The position numbers and the translations under genes are program-made. A DNA stretch of 64,000 nt. Origin: Patiria miniata (lineage: Eukaryota > Echinodermata > Asteroidea > Valvatida > Asterinidae). Positions 35,837 to 48,154 of the stretch are shown in pieces (position 1 is the stretch's first letter; every line of letters begins with the position of its first letter). A model generated the notes under the pieces. It was not told the DNA's origin. It did no database searches and saw nothing but the letters and a program-made list of their open reading frames with translations. The stretch lies in contig NW_024037059.1 in the NCBI RefSeq assembly GCF_015706575.1, positions 10,143,730 to 10,207,729 of the forward strand. The letters are read 5' to 3'.

Positions 35837-36709
35837 AAGGGAATAAATGTGTGCTCCGGAGGTTTTTATCACTCGTTTAATACCGCTTAGAGTCTGGGTG
35901 CTGATAATTACCCGAGCCGGAGGCGAGGGTAATTATCAGCACCCAGACTCTAAGCGGTATTAAACGAGTGATAAATACCGACCGAGCACATATTTATTCC
36001 CATTCATAAATACCTTATCCGTAGAAAAATTTCAAATAATTCGTTCAAAAAATCCCGATTTTGTTCAACAAGTTCACTTTATGCTTTTTGAAACATCCCT
36101 CTAGCAAAATAATGGAGTGTTCAGCTGGCGAGTAAGATGTAAACAACCCTTTTATGGAGATTGACGCGCGCGTAACATGTTCTGCGCGATGTCACGCAGA
36201 ACGCACCTGGGGCGTTGCGTTTTGAATTTAGAACTATAAAATTCTGACTCGCTTGTAGTGTTGCGCATGCCTACGTGAGGATTGTGAACGTTCAACCAAT
36301 GAAACGGTAAGAGGCACTGGATTTTTAGGAGTCCACATTTTATTGTGACACTGGAAAAGTGTTTAAGACCAGGGCCCAATTTCATAGAGCTGCTTAAGCA
36401 GAAAATTTGCTTAAGCACGAAAAAACATTGCTTAGTAAAATTAGGTTACCGGCCAAAACTCCATGTGATGTACATTGCTTGTGACTGGTATTTAGCTGTT
36501 GTTTAGTTAGCATGATAATCGCATGGAGTTTTGGCCGGTAACCTGATTGTATTAAGCAAGACGTTTTTGTGCTTAAGCAAATTTTGTGCTTAAGCAGCTC
36601 TATGAAATTGGCCCCTGGCTAGCCATGTCTTTATCATCCGTTTAATACCGGCCACGTGACGGGCTCTCGACCAATAGGAATACCTAAACTGTCTGAGGTA
36701 TTTATGAAT
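35837..36709 (+). mobile_element. Palindrome-headed element E, copy E1
   Basis: It runs from AAGGGAATAAATGTGTGCTC to GGTATTTATGAAT. The first 165 bp form a long palindrome; an inner 47 bp of each arm, ending TGCTGATAATTACCC at the loop, match perfectly. The second part is bounded by inverted ATTCATAAATACC and GGTATTTATGAAT, and holds a GTTCTGCG...CGCAGAAC hairpin, two CCAAT words and a CACGTG. It is about 99% identical to E2 outside a 246-bp foldback inserted at 36373-36618. Superfamily unknown; no transposase is seen. Confidence 0.75.
36373..36618. mobile_element. Foldback element nested in E1
   Basis: Arms: GGCCCAATTTCATAGAGCTG, CTTAAGCAGAAAATTTGC, and the inverse at the right ending in ATTGGCCCCTGG. 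GGTTACCGGCCAAAACTCCATG is inverted internally. The matching site in E2 (about 45529-45541, GACCAGCTAGCC) is uninterrupted, so this is an insertion. No target duplication is evident. A worn relative lies near 24110. Confidence 0.7.
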
Positions 36710-38716
36710 AAGGTCTCATATGTTTTGAAATTTCAATTAAACCTTTGTTGGCAATAATTATACATATTCTAGATTACTATTTACGTCAGCGACCTAATCC
36801 TACCAGTCGAAGCCCTGTCATTGGTCGAGATGTCAATTTGCTTTGATTGGGCTGCACCATGTCTTGTGGAAGCTTTCTCTATATTCTCTTTGTTAACCAT
36901 GAAACAGCTTATCGCCAAATGATGTCGTTCAAAAAGAAATTTTAATAAGAATACCGTTGTCAGGATGGAGTGCACGTAGGCTTGCTTTCAAGTTGTCGGT
37001 AAGTTAAACAATCGTATTCCGTTCTGATATGTTAATAATAATGAACAAAGAAAAATTGTATAGCAATGCCAAGCAGACTACGTCCACCTAGCAAGCATGG
37101 ACGGCTATGCGAGGGAGGCCGGGATGAACATCACCTCCCCCCCCCATGGAATTGCCATGATTACAAATTCACGTTCGCCTTTCGCCAAGTATATAGCCTA
37201 TATTGACCCGTCGTTAGCTGTCGCTTGCTGTAGTGAGAAACGCTGACGGTTTGCGCAATTTTCTGCCAATTGTTCAGCAGCGCACTGATAATTTGCCACG
37301 ATGCGTTGTCAATTATAATCTGGATCTGTTAAGATCGCACATCACAGATCCCAGATGTAGCACGTCATATCCAATATAAAACCTAAACCAATGATCTACA
37401 TCAAATCAAGTCTATAGCATGTATTTCAATATTTTGTCGGGATCTTGGGGTGAGGCTTCATTTGGAGGTCTCGATGATAAGGCCGTATTTGCGTTGGGGT
37501 TAAAATATTTCTATAAATCTATGCCAACTCTTAACTGTTTACAAGTGCATTGTACAGCATCGGCCAAAGATATCCAAACATTTACCATGCCAAAAAGCGT
37601 AGGGTTTAACAATAGTTGTCATTTTTTTTAACCAATGGGTCGTGTTAAGCGCGCGTTTGATAAGCAATGCGTATGGATGTATTGTCCTTTCGTTGCTTGC
37701 CGCTTTCGTGTAAACTATTTTAGTAATCCATGAGATAGCAACAGATTGATAGTAGCCAAGGGCACATTATCGCTTGGTGTATGTGGAGTGCACCCACCAA
37801 AATTATAATAACAAAACAGCAATATTTTGATTGTCATGGAAACAAACCCATCATGAATATTTAACGACAATGCCTGTGGGCCATTTAATTTGAAAAGAAT
37901 TACAGTCTGTAATGGACAATGTCGTCTTTGGAAAAATGGGTCAATGGTTTAGATAGACCGAGGAACATTATGGAGATCTGTGGGGGTTTTTCTTCATGAA
38001 GCCGTGGTTTGATTTTAAACGAGAAATCCATGTGTTGCGACGCGCACAATTGTTAATGTTGGCATACACACTGCGAGCATCAGATACTTGCCGCTGACTA
38101 TGAATTAATACGATTGAAACCACACGAAAGCATTTTATACTCCGTCAAAACAACCAGGGATGTTTGCTTACCGTTTCAACCTAAGTATATTCCTTCTTTT
38201 TCAGCTCTGACAGAAGCTTGTCACCTCGTAGTCGGTCGGTTAAAAACGAGCCCACTTCGTACGTTTCCCATAAAATATCACTATCCAATATAATAAAAAA
38301 AAAAAAAAAATAATAGTACTAACAATTACCCTGGATTGGACATTTGGGACCAATCTCCACAGACTCATGCACAAAATTTAAATGTGCCCTAACCCAATAT
38401 TCCCTTGTCCTTTTCCACGAATTTCGGTATGTTTACTAATTAGACCACGAGCAACAAATATAATCTGATGCTTAACAAACATTTTTATAACAATTGGTAA
38501 GGTTGTTTACGAAAATTGTGTACATGGAGACAAAAGATATGCACAAATGTAAAAGTCACGTGTTATACAGCATGCTATATTTATTGTAACCTTAGGGGCT
38601 CATTTGTTGTCAATTTTGGGGGACAGACTAGCGCAGCGTGATTTTCGCGTGGGACGGCGGCCCAGGCTACGATACGCACAATCTCCGGCGAGACTTTCAT
38701 GCAAGACGGCCAAAGC
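36710..38716. other. Non-genic interval, nothing recognised
   Basis: No gene, RNA or repeat boundary identified. A run of about 18 A lies near 38292-38310. Confidence 0.5.
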
Positions 38717-39530
38717 GGTACATACCGTTATTTTGTTTTATCGTTTTAGATTTCCTCAAAAACAAAAACAACAAACGAACCATGGTCGTTTTACAGTTTG
38801 GTAAACGGTCAAAAGGTATCAAGATAATTACGGTTATTCCGTTTTATCAGTTTCATTGCTTCAACGATCAGTGACTTTTGTTTTACAGATTTACACAAAA
38901 TAACTTTGAAAAACAGCAAAACGGTATACTGAATACAGATTGTTTTTTAAATATTATTTCAATGTCATAGTTCACAGTCCGTGGTCCATTTTGTGGTGGT
39001 TGGCAAGGGGGGGGGGGGGGGGGGTTGGTGCACGAAAAAGTATTACCGTGGTCACGTTATCTAAATAGGTAATGCGTGGTGTGATTCCTGGCGTGACCCT
39101 AGCCGGCCCCCATCTACTGCGAAATTGGAGTTCGGCGCGGCTCTTCAATAGCCAATGTTCGCAAATTCTGTCGTGAGAACGACATAAAAATTCATAGGCA
39201 GTGACTCGATCCCAAGGACACCACACAACATGCCAAAGTGCATATTGCTTAATTGCCAAACCTGAATTCAAAAATGGTCGACAAGACTATATTGACCGTT
39301 TTGTCATTGTCATGTTTTTGTAAGACAGTTACACTCTAAAAAATAAAGCAACTAACCGTTTATCGCTTTTTACAATTAAACAAACCCAAAAGGGTAATTG
39401 TTTGTGTGTGTGTGACTAATACCGTTTGGCCGTTTTACGAATCGGAAAAACGACAAAACGGTCAATGGTTCGTTTACTGTTTTTGTTTTGAAGAAATCCA
39501 AAACGGGAAAACGAATTAACGGTATGTACC
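38717..39530. mobile_element. TIR element with about 85-bp arms (GGTACATACCG)
   Basis: The left arm starts GGTACATACCGTTATTTTG and the right arm is its inverse, ending CGGTATGTACC. Similarity between the arms continues for about 85 bp (words such as AAAAACAAAAACAACAAACG, ACGAACCATGGTCGTTTTAC). The centre holds an 18-G run (39007-39024) that probably marks another, worn insertion. No transposase. No clean target duplication seen. Confidence 0.55.
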
Positions 39531-39992
39531 GGGATTTTATTGTGCACTCGCACTTCTTTTTGCTGAGTTGGCCTATGTTGGGTAATTACTTCGACGTTTT
39601 AGCTGTTGCCTTTCTATGTCAAGTCCTTTATCGATTAATACCGGTAGCGCTTCGACAGCTAAATTTGGCTGGCAAATCGGGCCGGGTATGTCTTAACAAG
39701 GTACTGCTCAGTAAAAAGGCTTCACAACTTCCCTCAACTGGGGGTGAGAATTTCTTGTGGCACCGATATTTTGCTTAGGACTGTGTAACATGACGACATT
39801 CGAGCAATTAATAATTGCGCGAATACCGTCATAACGTAGATGGGATGTTGCAGCAGTTCCGTTCATGCTTAGATCCCATTCAGGCGGGAGACTCAGTCAA
39901 CGCAACTGAAGAGAAAATAATCGAATTGATTGGACTGGGGTGCACCATTGCATGTCTGATAACATGATCGACAAAAATTATCGTCATACCAG

Positions 39993-40132
39993 CAGTGGCG
40001 TAAATCTGTGCCGGCGAGTGGCAAGCCCGCGGGAACGGGGTTGCTGTGGGTGCTGCAGCACCCCCAACTTTTTGGATTGTGGTACTGGAATGTACTTCAG
40101 CACCCCCTACTCCTGCGGGTAAAAATGTGTTC
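39993..40132 (-). mobile_element. Fragment of the CAGGGGCGTAAATC hAT-like family
   Basis: CAGTGGCGTAAATCTGTGCC followed by GGCGAGTGG is the inverse of the right end of the 1830-2206 element. The segment continues with CAGCACCCCC words also present at 41407-41437 (TTCCAGCACCCCCT, AAAAATTTGTTCCAGC). Confidence 0.45.
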
Positions 40133-41439
40133 CAGCCAGCAGTGTTCAACGACGATGAAATTGCGCCGCTATGCTATACATTATGCTTGCTCTACAAACA
40201 TCTCCTTCGTTTTGTTCGTTTCTAGTTTTGCCGCGGCTAAGCGCGGCGCTTTGAACGTCGTGCACGAACACTGTAAAATATCTAGAGGAGGTATTTTCTA
40301 AATCTTCAGGCATGTATATGATATTTCCGCCATTATGGAAGTTTGACCCAAAAGCAAAAACCTCGGCCATGACAATGGTGGCAGAGTTGATTATGCTTGC
40401 CATGATTTTTTTCATTCGATCTTTCAATAGGGGCAAATGTTCATACCTTTCCCCTGAAGGTGTTTCTTTTCATTTAAAAGTCTCATTGACGTTGATAACA
40501 TTCTGTACTCAACATTAACAAATAGCAAGGTTCACAAACATCCCCAACCTAGGAGTGGGACGATCTTTCATTGAAACTAGTCATGCTTTACGCCAATTCC
40601 AGTGTAGTTTCGTTTTAATAAAAAAGCTATTCATGCTTTACCCTCTGCAAGTTCGTCCTCATAAAAACTCAGTAGACTGATAAATTCTTGCCTAGCCCCA
40701 AACTTGCCATCTACCGATCATAAACATAAAGATGCATTTGGTCTTTTAGTCTTTTAAATTTGCCATTCCATGTAAAAAAAAAACACACCAAATAACACTG
40801 CAAATATATCGAGAGCTACATCGTTTGGTGAGTTAGGACTATGTAAATATACTTAGGAACAGAAATTCATCCGCTTCCAGTGGAACCATTTGTTTTAACT
40901 TGAACCAAAAAACATTCTGTCGGGTTTTATAAGTTTCAGTATACCTCAGTATATTTCATCACAGTGCATGTAGAATCCAACATTTTCTGGGGCCTTAAAG
41001 CGGGCCCCTGGCCCTGTGGCCCCACGCCGTAAGGGCTCAGAAAATAAACATACACGAAGGTAATTACTAAGAAAGCAGCCTTGCAACAATAATATTAACA
41101 TGCAATTTCATGCATAATGATACAATTCTTTTTCTAGAATTAAAAGGAACCGAATATGGACATAAACATACAGGATTTTCCACTTTTCAGTACAGTTAAA
41201 CGTTTTAAGAGCAACAGTATATTCTAAACAAAATAATGAAATAAATTGTCTTTATAATCTCAAAACACTTTTGCTAAAAAAGTCAAATGAAAGTGGCCAG
41301 GAAGCGCCTCAGATTGCACCACAGAGCATCCATATTCCAAATTAAGCCACAACGTAAGGGCTTTGCGCTCCGCTTTTGCAATAATTTTGTCCGTCCTTTA
41401 GAAATTCCAGCACCCCCTGGCAAAAATTTGTTCCAGCGG
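40133..41439. other. Non-genic interval
   Basis: No gene was recognised. The last 40 bp (TTCCAGCACCCCC...GTTCCAGC) match the end of the fragment at 39993-40132, so an older related element may end here. Confidence 0.45.
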
Positions 41440-41739
41440 CAGTGGCGAGTGGGGGGGGGGGGGGGGGGCAGACACCACACTCCGTCGATATTTCTATCAA
41501 TATGTATACACTTACACCAAAACGGCGCATTTTAAAGGCTTTCGTACTTTGTTTCTCCACTTTAGTGCTAATTTATACATTTTGGTTGTTGGGATGCTCG
41601 AAAAATACCTCAAAATCCGCATTTCTTTTTTCTCATCAAGAAAAAGTGTGTGTGTTGGGGGGGGGGGGGCTTCAATAGCCCATCCCTCTGGTCTAGAAGT
41701 GGGGGAATATAATACCCCCACCCCGGATTTACGCCCCTG
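41440..41739 (-). mobile_element. hAT-like TIR element, inverted relative of 1830-2206
   Basis: The right end GGATTTACGCCCCTG and left end CAGTGGCGAGTGGGGG are roughly inverted. CAAAACGGCGCATTTTAAAG near 41518-41537 is the inverse of the CTTTTAAAATGCGCCGTTTTG block of the 1830-2206 element. G runs of 18 (41451-41468) and 13 (about 41658-41670) occur. No coding sequence. Confidence 0.55.
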
Positions 41740-44700
41740 CATACCATTATTGCTGGGAAAAGTAGACTGTATAACTTCTTTTATCAGAGGTCAGTGCATG
41801 GGCGCACCTAGGGTATGCCCAAACAGTAATGTTAGAAACCTATGTCAATTGTAAGGCCTACATTTTATATGTACAACCGGGCATTTCCTACGTATGGTCT
41901 AGTCAATTTGGAACCGCGCTTTGCGATAGATAATTATGAGCAAAATATAAACAAATTCCTTTGTAACTTCACGCTCCTCTTTCAACTAATTGTTTTGAGT
42001 GTGGCAAACAACCTACCTTTATTGTCTAAGATCTTCTGCCTGACGGCTAGGTTTGTCTCTGTGTCTGCTGTCTGGTCGTAGTTTACCGTCGAGGAGAATA
42101 TATGGAAACTCGTGTAAGCATAACAACTGACTGCATGGCCAGCGGCGTTTGGAGCGCACTGCACGCACTACTCGCCTTTTATATGCTGCAAACAGTGCGA
42201 GTCACGCGGGTTTTTAATACCGCGCCTATATATGCGCAGCATAAGCTAGAAGTAATCACGTTTTTTTCCATTCCAGATTTAATTCTGGTCTTAAATCTAT
42301 TTCTCAATCAGGCAATTGAAAACAAGAATGGATTGCTGACAGTCTAGTTCTGTTGCCATTACCAACACGTTAAGGGGCTAGAGCACAATGAATCAAAATA
42401 AGTCGCCGACAGGGCAATTTTCTTTCGCTTAATTAACAAGTGTTGGTGGGCGGAGGGAACTTAATCATGGCGACAGGTGTGTGGCTTGAACAAGCTAAGC
42501 GTGAAATTTCATTTTCTGTTTTTGGGGGGCGGTAAAAGTATTGTTAATATATTCCCCTAACGTTGCGCGGCCCGGAAACGTGGCGCGCTCGTATTTTTCG
42601 CCTGATCTAGTGCCTAGCATAGAGCAATAACCTCAAATTGCACAGTATTTTATCAATCCTTGTATTGAGCAATCTCTAAATATTTCCCTTTATAAACAGT
42701 TTCCTCTAACAAAGATACCAGCGAGGCTTTTACTTCGGCGCGATTTTCCGAGTTTATTTTGAAGTGCGTTGTTGATACTCTTATGAAAATGCCTCAAAAA
42801 TAAGAAAATAATTTTGTCACAAACATGTAGTTGAATATGCGAGTGGAGATAATGGTTTAACAGAATTTGTCAACTTTGAACAAAAATCTTGAATGTGAAC
42901 TTAATTTTGAGTTTGTCCGACGTTTGTTCGATCAAGTGCGCCACGTAGGCCCCTATACTACGGGGAACACGTACTCGGCCGATTTTGTACCAATTTCGGG
43001 ACGCCGCTTTTTTGACATATATTATGCATATTTTTTTGTTGCCGTGACAAAATTTCATGACACCAAAACTAATCAGAAGGGTTCAAACAGAAAGTATATG
43101 TACCAGTATTTGAATTTGAAGCTTGTCAAGAACTTTGCGGCAGTGTATGACAGGGGAACTGCACCACGGTGAAGGGACCCGCCAGTTCTGTTATACATGT
43201 ACAGGGTGGTAAACCAATTTTCAAATACTATTTTTAAATGTCGACTAGTGGCTATTAAAAAACTGGCCTTTAAGCCATTGCGACGAAACAATCGTTGCAT
43301 TTGCACATTTTGCGTTGAGCTATGCTAATTTGAACATTTCATGTGCGAAACCTGTTTGTCCACGGAGGTATGCATGTACATGCAAATGCACCAATGCATG
43401 AACATCATCATTTTGAAAAAAAAACCACGCGCTAACATTAGCAATGAAGCCCAAGGGCATGCCATTTGATTGTTATGTTATGTAATGTTATGCAACAATG
43501 AACTTAAGCCGACAGCTCATTGAGTAGATATGATCTTAACACTAACATGAATAAAAAGCTTCAATAAAAGTTACCAAGGCAAAACATATTTTGTTGGGAA
43601 GGTTTTTGATTTTTCTGAACTACGAAAACGTCTAATTTACATAGAATAACCCGTGGACAAGAATGATTTTTGTGACTTGTATTCAAATTAGCATAATATC
43701 ACGATTTTTGCGACTTTTACTAAGCTCTTTTCACCATGCATGGATAAAAGGCCTGTACTTTACTACCATGTGAAAAAAATGTTTCAAATAAATTCATTGA
43801 GTAGGTGAAAATTGCTGTCAAAAGTGGGTGTCCTTTTTTTTGTAGTTTGACGATATGGATGCATGTACGCAACGCACGTGCACGGCCCATGATTGTAATT
43901 TTATATGCAATCATTTTTGTTAATCAATTGATTAGGTAGAAGCCCTACCGAGTCGTGTCATTTCTTGAGGGCATCTGAGTTAACTCACACCTTATTTGCC
44001 TAGCATTGGTCCACGGTTTCATGTAATAATGAAGACATTAATATTTAGGGAGTTTTTCTGACCTTTTTGTTTCATTATACAGTTTACTATAATGACTTTC
44101 ACTATGTTGTTGAAAGGATGTGGAACCGCTTACTATTCAAAACTGGGCAGGATGCCTTCTGATGAATTGGCCTTATTATGGTTTCATTTTGACGATGCTG
44201 CTAGACAAATTTAATGCATGAAAAAATCTAACTCCGCCTGATTTGACGAAATCTATTCCTTGAGGGGTGCAGTGAACTAAATCAAGTGAGAATTTCTACG
44301 CAAGCTGATTAGCATAAAAAGTGACCCCGCAGTTTCTTTTGAAAACGGAGACCGTTTGGCTTCAAAAACTGTGTTATTGTGTAAATGTAACCAAGGATCA
44401 ACTCCCTGGTTTTGGGGCTTCCATCTGAGGGTAGACTTGATAAAATTACGGTTGAAAAATGGGTCCTATATTTGCCTGAGAAAGTGGAAGGATGCCACTT
44501 GTAAAACGGCTACATGCACGGGCTTGGGAACTATCACTTTTCGGGGGGTGATTTTGTTTTGGTGTGAATATTTAAAACTGTAATCGGCTAGTCTACCCAA
44601 AATGAAAAGATGAAGTACAAGACAATAATTTAATTTTTATTTGAGAAACCCCAGTGATGTCAGCTTGCGTGTTATTGGCCCTGAACTTTGTTGATTTTAC

Positions 44701-44766
44701 ACTGTTTTCAATGGGGCTTGAATTGGTTCAGTGCACCCTATGGTTGCAGACAAATCGGTCCGAAAT
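41740..44766. other. Non-genic interval, nothing recognised
   Basis: About 3 kb with scattered open frames of at most about 100 codons, none with a family motif. A TACAGGGTGGTAAACC word near 43200 may be a solo TIR end. Confidence 0.45.
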
Positions 44767-45914
44767 CAACCTCGTCCCCAGTGCTTACTTTATTTCCAAC
44801 ACGGTTTCCAATAGTAAACCCTGGATAGGAAACTTTCTTCCTGGATCCTGATTGGATACCGCAATTGGCTAGTAATGGATTTTTATCGTGTACTTGGTGC
44901 TATTATTCACAACGTGCAGTACGTGTTTTCGCGATCATTCGCGTCCACGCCTTCTCGAAAATACTTATTTTCTTTCTCATTTGCTCATATTAATAAGGGA
45001 ATAAATGTGTGCTCCGGAGGTTTTTATCACTCGTTTAATACCGCTTAGAGTCTGGGTGCTGATAATTACCCGAGCCGGAGGCGAGGGTAATTATCAGCAC
45101 CCAGACTCTAAGCGGTATTAAACGAGTGATAAATACCGACCGAGCACATATTTATTCCCATTCATAAATACCTTATCCGTAAAAAAAAATTCAAATAATT
45201 CGTTCAAAAAATCCCGATTTTGTTCAACAAGTTCACTTCATGCTTTTTGAAACATCCCTCTAGCAAAATAATGGAGTGTTCAGCTGGCGAGTAAGATCTA
45301 AACAACCCTTTTATGGAGATTGACGCGCGCGTAACATGTTCTGCGCGATGTCACGCAGAACGCACCTGGGGCGTTGCGTTTTGAATTTAGAACTATAAAA
45401 TTCTGACTCGCTTGTAGTGTTGCGCATGCCTACGTGAGGATTGTGAACGTTCAACCAATGAAACGGTAAGAGGCACTGGATTTTTAGGAGTCCACATTTT
45501 ATTGTGACACTGAAAAAGTGTTTAAGACCAGCTAGCCATGTCTTTATCATCCGTTTAATACCGGCCACGTGACGGGCTCTCGACCAATAGGAATAGCTAA
45601 ACTGTCTGAGGTATTTATGAATATGAAATATGATACTGCATGTTGTCTCGATAAGATCGTAACAGTTTGATTTCAAAAATCGTGTTTTCGTAACTCACGC
45701 CGTGCTCCGTCGCGCTGCTACGAATTGACTCTGTTTTTACCCCAGACACCGCATACAAAAACAAACGCTAATGTGTAACGCATACTCCAGGCACCAGACT
45801 GTTCCTCATTTGCATACGTGTGCAAAAATCTTGCACATGCAAATGATCCAATACCAGGGTGCGAGAGCAGGTAGTGGTGGGCGCGTACTGCTTGACACCC
45901 TGGGGACGAGGTTG
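44767..45914 (-). mobile_element. TIR element D, copy D2, interrupted by E2
   Basis: Same 15-bp ends as D1 (CAACCTCGTCCCC...GGGGACGAGGTTG) and flanked by a perfect 9-bp repeat, GTCCGAAAT, at 44758-44766 and 45915-45923. Removing E2 (44995-45622) leaves about 520 bp, matching D1's 511 bp, in inverted orientation. Two independent copies with different perfect 9-bp duplications make the family definition firm. Confidence 0.8.
44995..45622 (+). mobile_element. Palindrome-headed element E, copy E2, nested in D2
   Basis: A complete copy without the internal foldback found in E1, about 99% identical to E1. D1 supplies the empty site (inverse of about 5070-5085: CATATTAATATGAAATG); here CATATTAAT abuts the left end and ATATGAAAT the right, so the duplication is AT or AAT. 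No coding sequence recognised; a 121-codon minus-strand frame through it is not conserved in E3. Confidence 0.8.
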
Positions 45915-46810
45915 GTCCGAAATTGCCTGCGCCGGCCAAATCACGATCTTCAGTATTTGAACATGCTGTGGGCCATGAACTTGAGGGTTTGTAAAAAATA
46001 TGGGTAGAAGCCGTGCACAGGATTGTGAGCTAGTAGTTCCGTTCAGTGTGGATGAAATTGGGGCCCTTAAAGCGCTCTATTTTGCAATGGAGTGTAGGCA
46101 TCGTTTTTCAACATGGCGATGGGCTTCAGGACTATTTTCAGGGGTGATCATCTTCGGATGGAAATTTCTCCTAAAAGTCATCGGTTAACCCACCAAAACC
46201 TGAGAAGAAAATGAAAGATGATGAAATAAGCTTTAATTTGATGTGTGTCTCGAACACCTTGGAGAGTTGTGAGTATTTTTCCCGAATTTCTGAAGTGTGA
46301 GCATTTACCATTGGGGTCTATGGAAGTTTATTTACTGGTCTGCAACCCTATGAGAAAAAAATGAAGCGCCACCTAGTGTTTTTGGAAACTTTAGTAAATC
46401 GGGTTCCTGAGTATAGGATAGAAAAGTGGAGTCAGACTGTTTGTACATTTTGCATGGCGTGCGAACCTCGATCATCCTGATCTTCATTCTGTCTCTGGTT
46501 TCGTCTCCAAAGACCCACCCTTCTCCGCATTACTGCTGCTAGTCTTCTGCTATCTACTTCCTGGCTTATGTGAGTCCTATGACTAGATAATAATACTGGC
46601 CAGTGCCAGTGGCGTAGCACGGTCATTATTTTTTTGGGGTAACATTTATAAAGGGGTAAACCCGGGCCAATAGGGGGGGGGGGGGGGGGGGGCGCTGGTA
46701 CTGTAGCAGTGTATTGTACATAGGCCTACATGTACATAGCCCAGGTTGGACTTCGTTGTGTACACGCAACGGAGTCCAGGGTATGAATCTCTCTAGACCC
46801 GTGAACGTTG

Positions 46811-47840
46811 CTATGTACATGTATGTGTTGTGCCCATTCTTGAAAATCACGCATTCTCGAGAATGGGCATGCACATTCTTGAGAATGTGCAACTGGATCC
46901 TTGCTCAATCTTGGCAAAAAATAACTCTTCCAGATTGAGCGCACATTCTTGAGAATGCGCGACAAGATAACGGTCTTGTCGATGCCGAGCACCGGCTGCG
47001 CTTGGCAAGTCTAGCTGAATCCTCGTTCACTGATTCTCAATAATTATACTGTTGCAACGCAAGGCGCTAAAAAGTAGAGTGGATATGATAAGTAAAGGCG
47101 TATTGATATGGGGGGGGGGGGGACTGGGAAAAAATAAGAGACATAATAATACTTGTGCAAAGAATTCTGATTTTTGGGATAATAAAAGCGGGGGGGGGGG
47201 GGGGGGGGGGACGTAAGAATGAAGAATGTGAAGAATGAGAATGAATACTGCGACATCCCATAGTGCTAATGCTATTTCCCATTTAAATTGCCACCAATTT
47301 ATTGTTCACACCCCACCATAACGTCGCAGAGCTGGATTCTATCTATAATCTAGTCAAAAGAGCAATTTTGGCAGCTTCTGGACATCGTTTTTTTTTCGTG
47401 GCACGCATATGATACATGCAGGGACTTGTAACTTGTCTAGCCTAAACAAAGCACTTCCAAGACTAGTTCCCAGTCCTCCGTTATTACAAAACTTCCCATA
47501 GTGGGCAGAAAAAAGCAATAATAACAGGTTTAATTTGATTCAAATTATCGTAGTTATTCGAGTACAGAAGCATAGAACATTTTCTTTCCTCTTTATATGA
47601 ATTGTTTCCCTTTTAACCGCTATACAATTCATTTAACATAATTATGTCGTGCAATGTTTGTTAAGATTGGGCAAAATTCATAAATTGTGCACGTGATATT
47701 CCCACCCAATCTTAAGAATGAGCGCTCATTCTTAAGAACGCGTGCTCGTTCTTAAGAATGGGCGCTCATTCTTAAGAATGCGCGCCCATTCTCGAGAATG
47801 CGTGATTTTCAAGAATGGGCACAACATATACATAACATAG
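46811..47840. mobile_element. Foldback element made of CATTCTTAAGAATG palindromes
   Basis: The left arm (46811 onward: CTATGTACATGTATGTGTTG, TGCCCATTCTTGAAAATCAC) and right arm (inverse, ending 47840) match for about 55 bp. Inside each arm runs a series of self-complementary words such as CATTCTCGAGAATG, CATTCTTGAGAATG and CATTCTTAAGAATG, spaced by GCGC-like dinucleotide pairs: at least three on the left (46850-46965) and five on the right (47713-47800). The centre (47,000-47,690) has G runs of 12 and 21 and no gene. Superfamily unknown. Confidence 0.6.
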
Positions 47841-48154
47841 CCCCACTAGTGTGGCCGTCGGTATGCTGCGCTGAACCTAAGACCACACACCGTGGTCCGC
47901 GCACTACTGAGGACGTTTTCATAAAATTTGCAGGGAATTTCTTACATATGGTTGTATTCTACGATGTCCCATCTATCACTTCTGGGATGCTTAGGTGTAA
48001 TGATGTTCAATTTTCCGAGATATTCTTGAATCTTTCTGGAGCCCATATGCACTCATGAAACGTCCGGTGATGGCAGCCATTTTGAATGTGACAAGAGATG
48101 ACCTCAAGCTGTGACGTCGCATTTATGCAAATTGCTTGTCGAGCGAGGGCGCGA

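Noticed and set aside
45311-45676. A minus-strand open frame through element E, also partly open in E1
   Set aside because: E3 does not keep it, and there is no domain; the shared part only reflects the near identity of E1 and E2.
47713-47800. Heat-shock-element-like reading of the TTC...GAA palindromes
   Set aside because: The TTC and GAA halves are separated by four bases, not the two needed for heat-shock factor.
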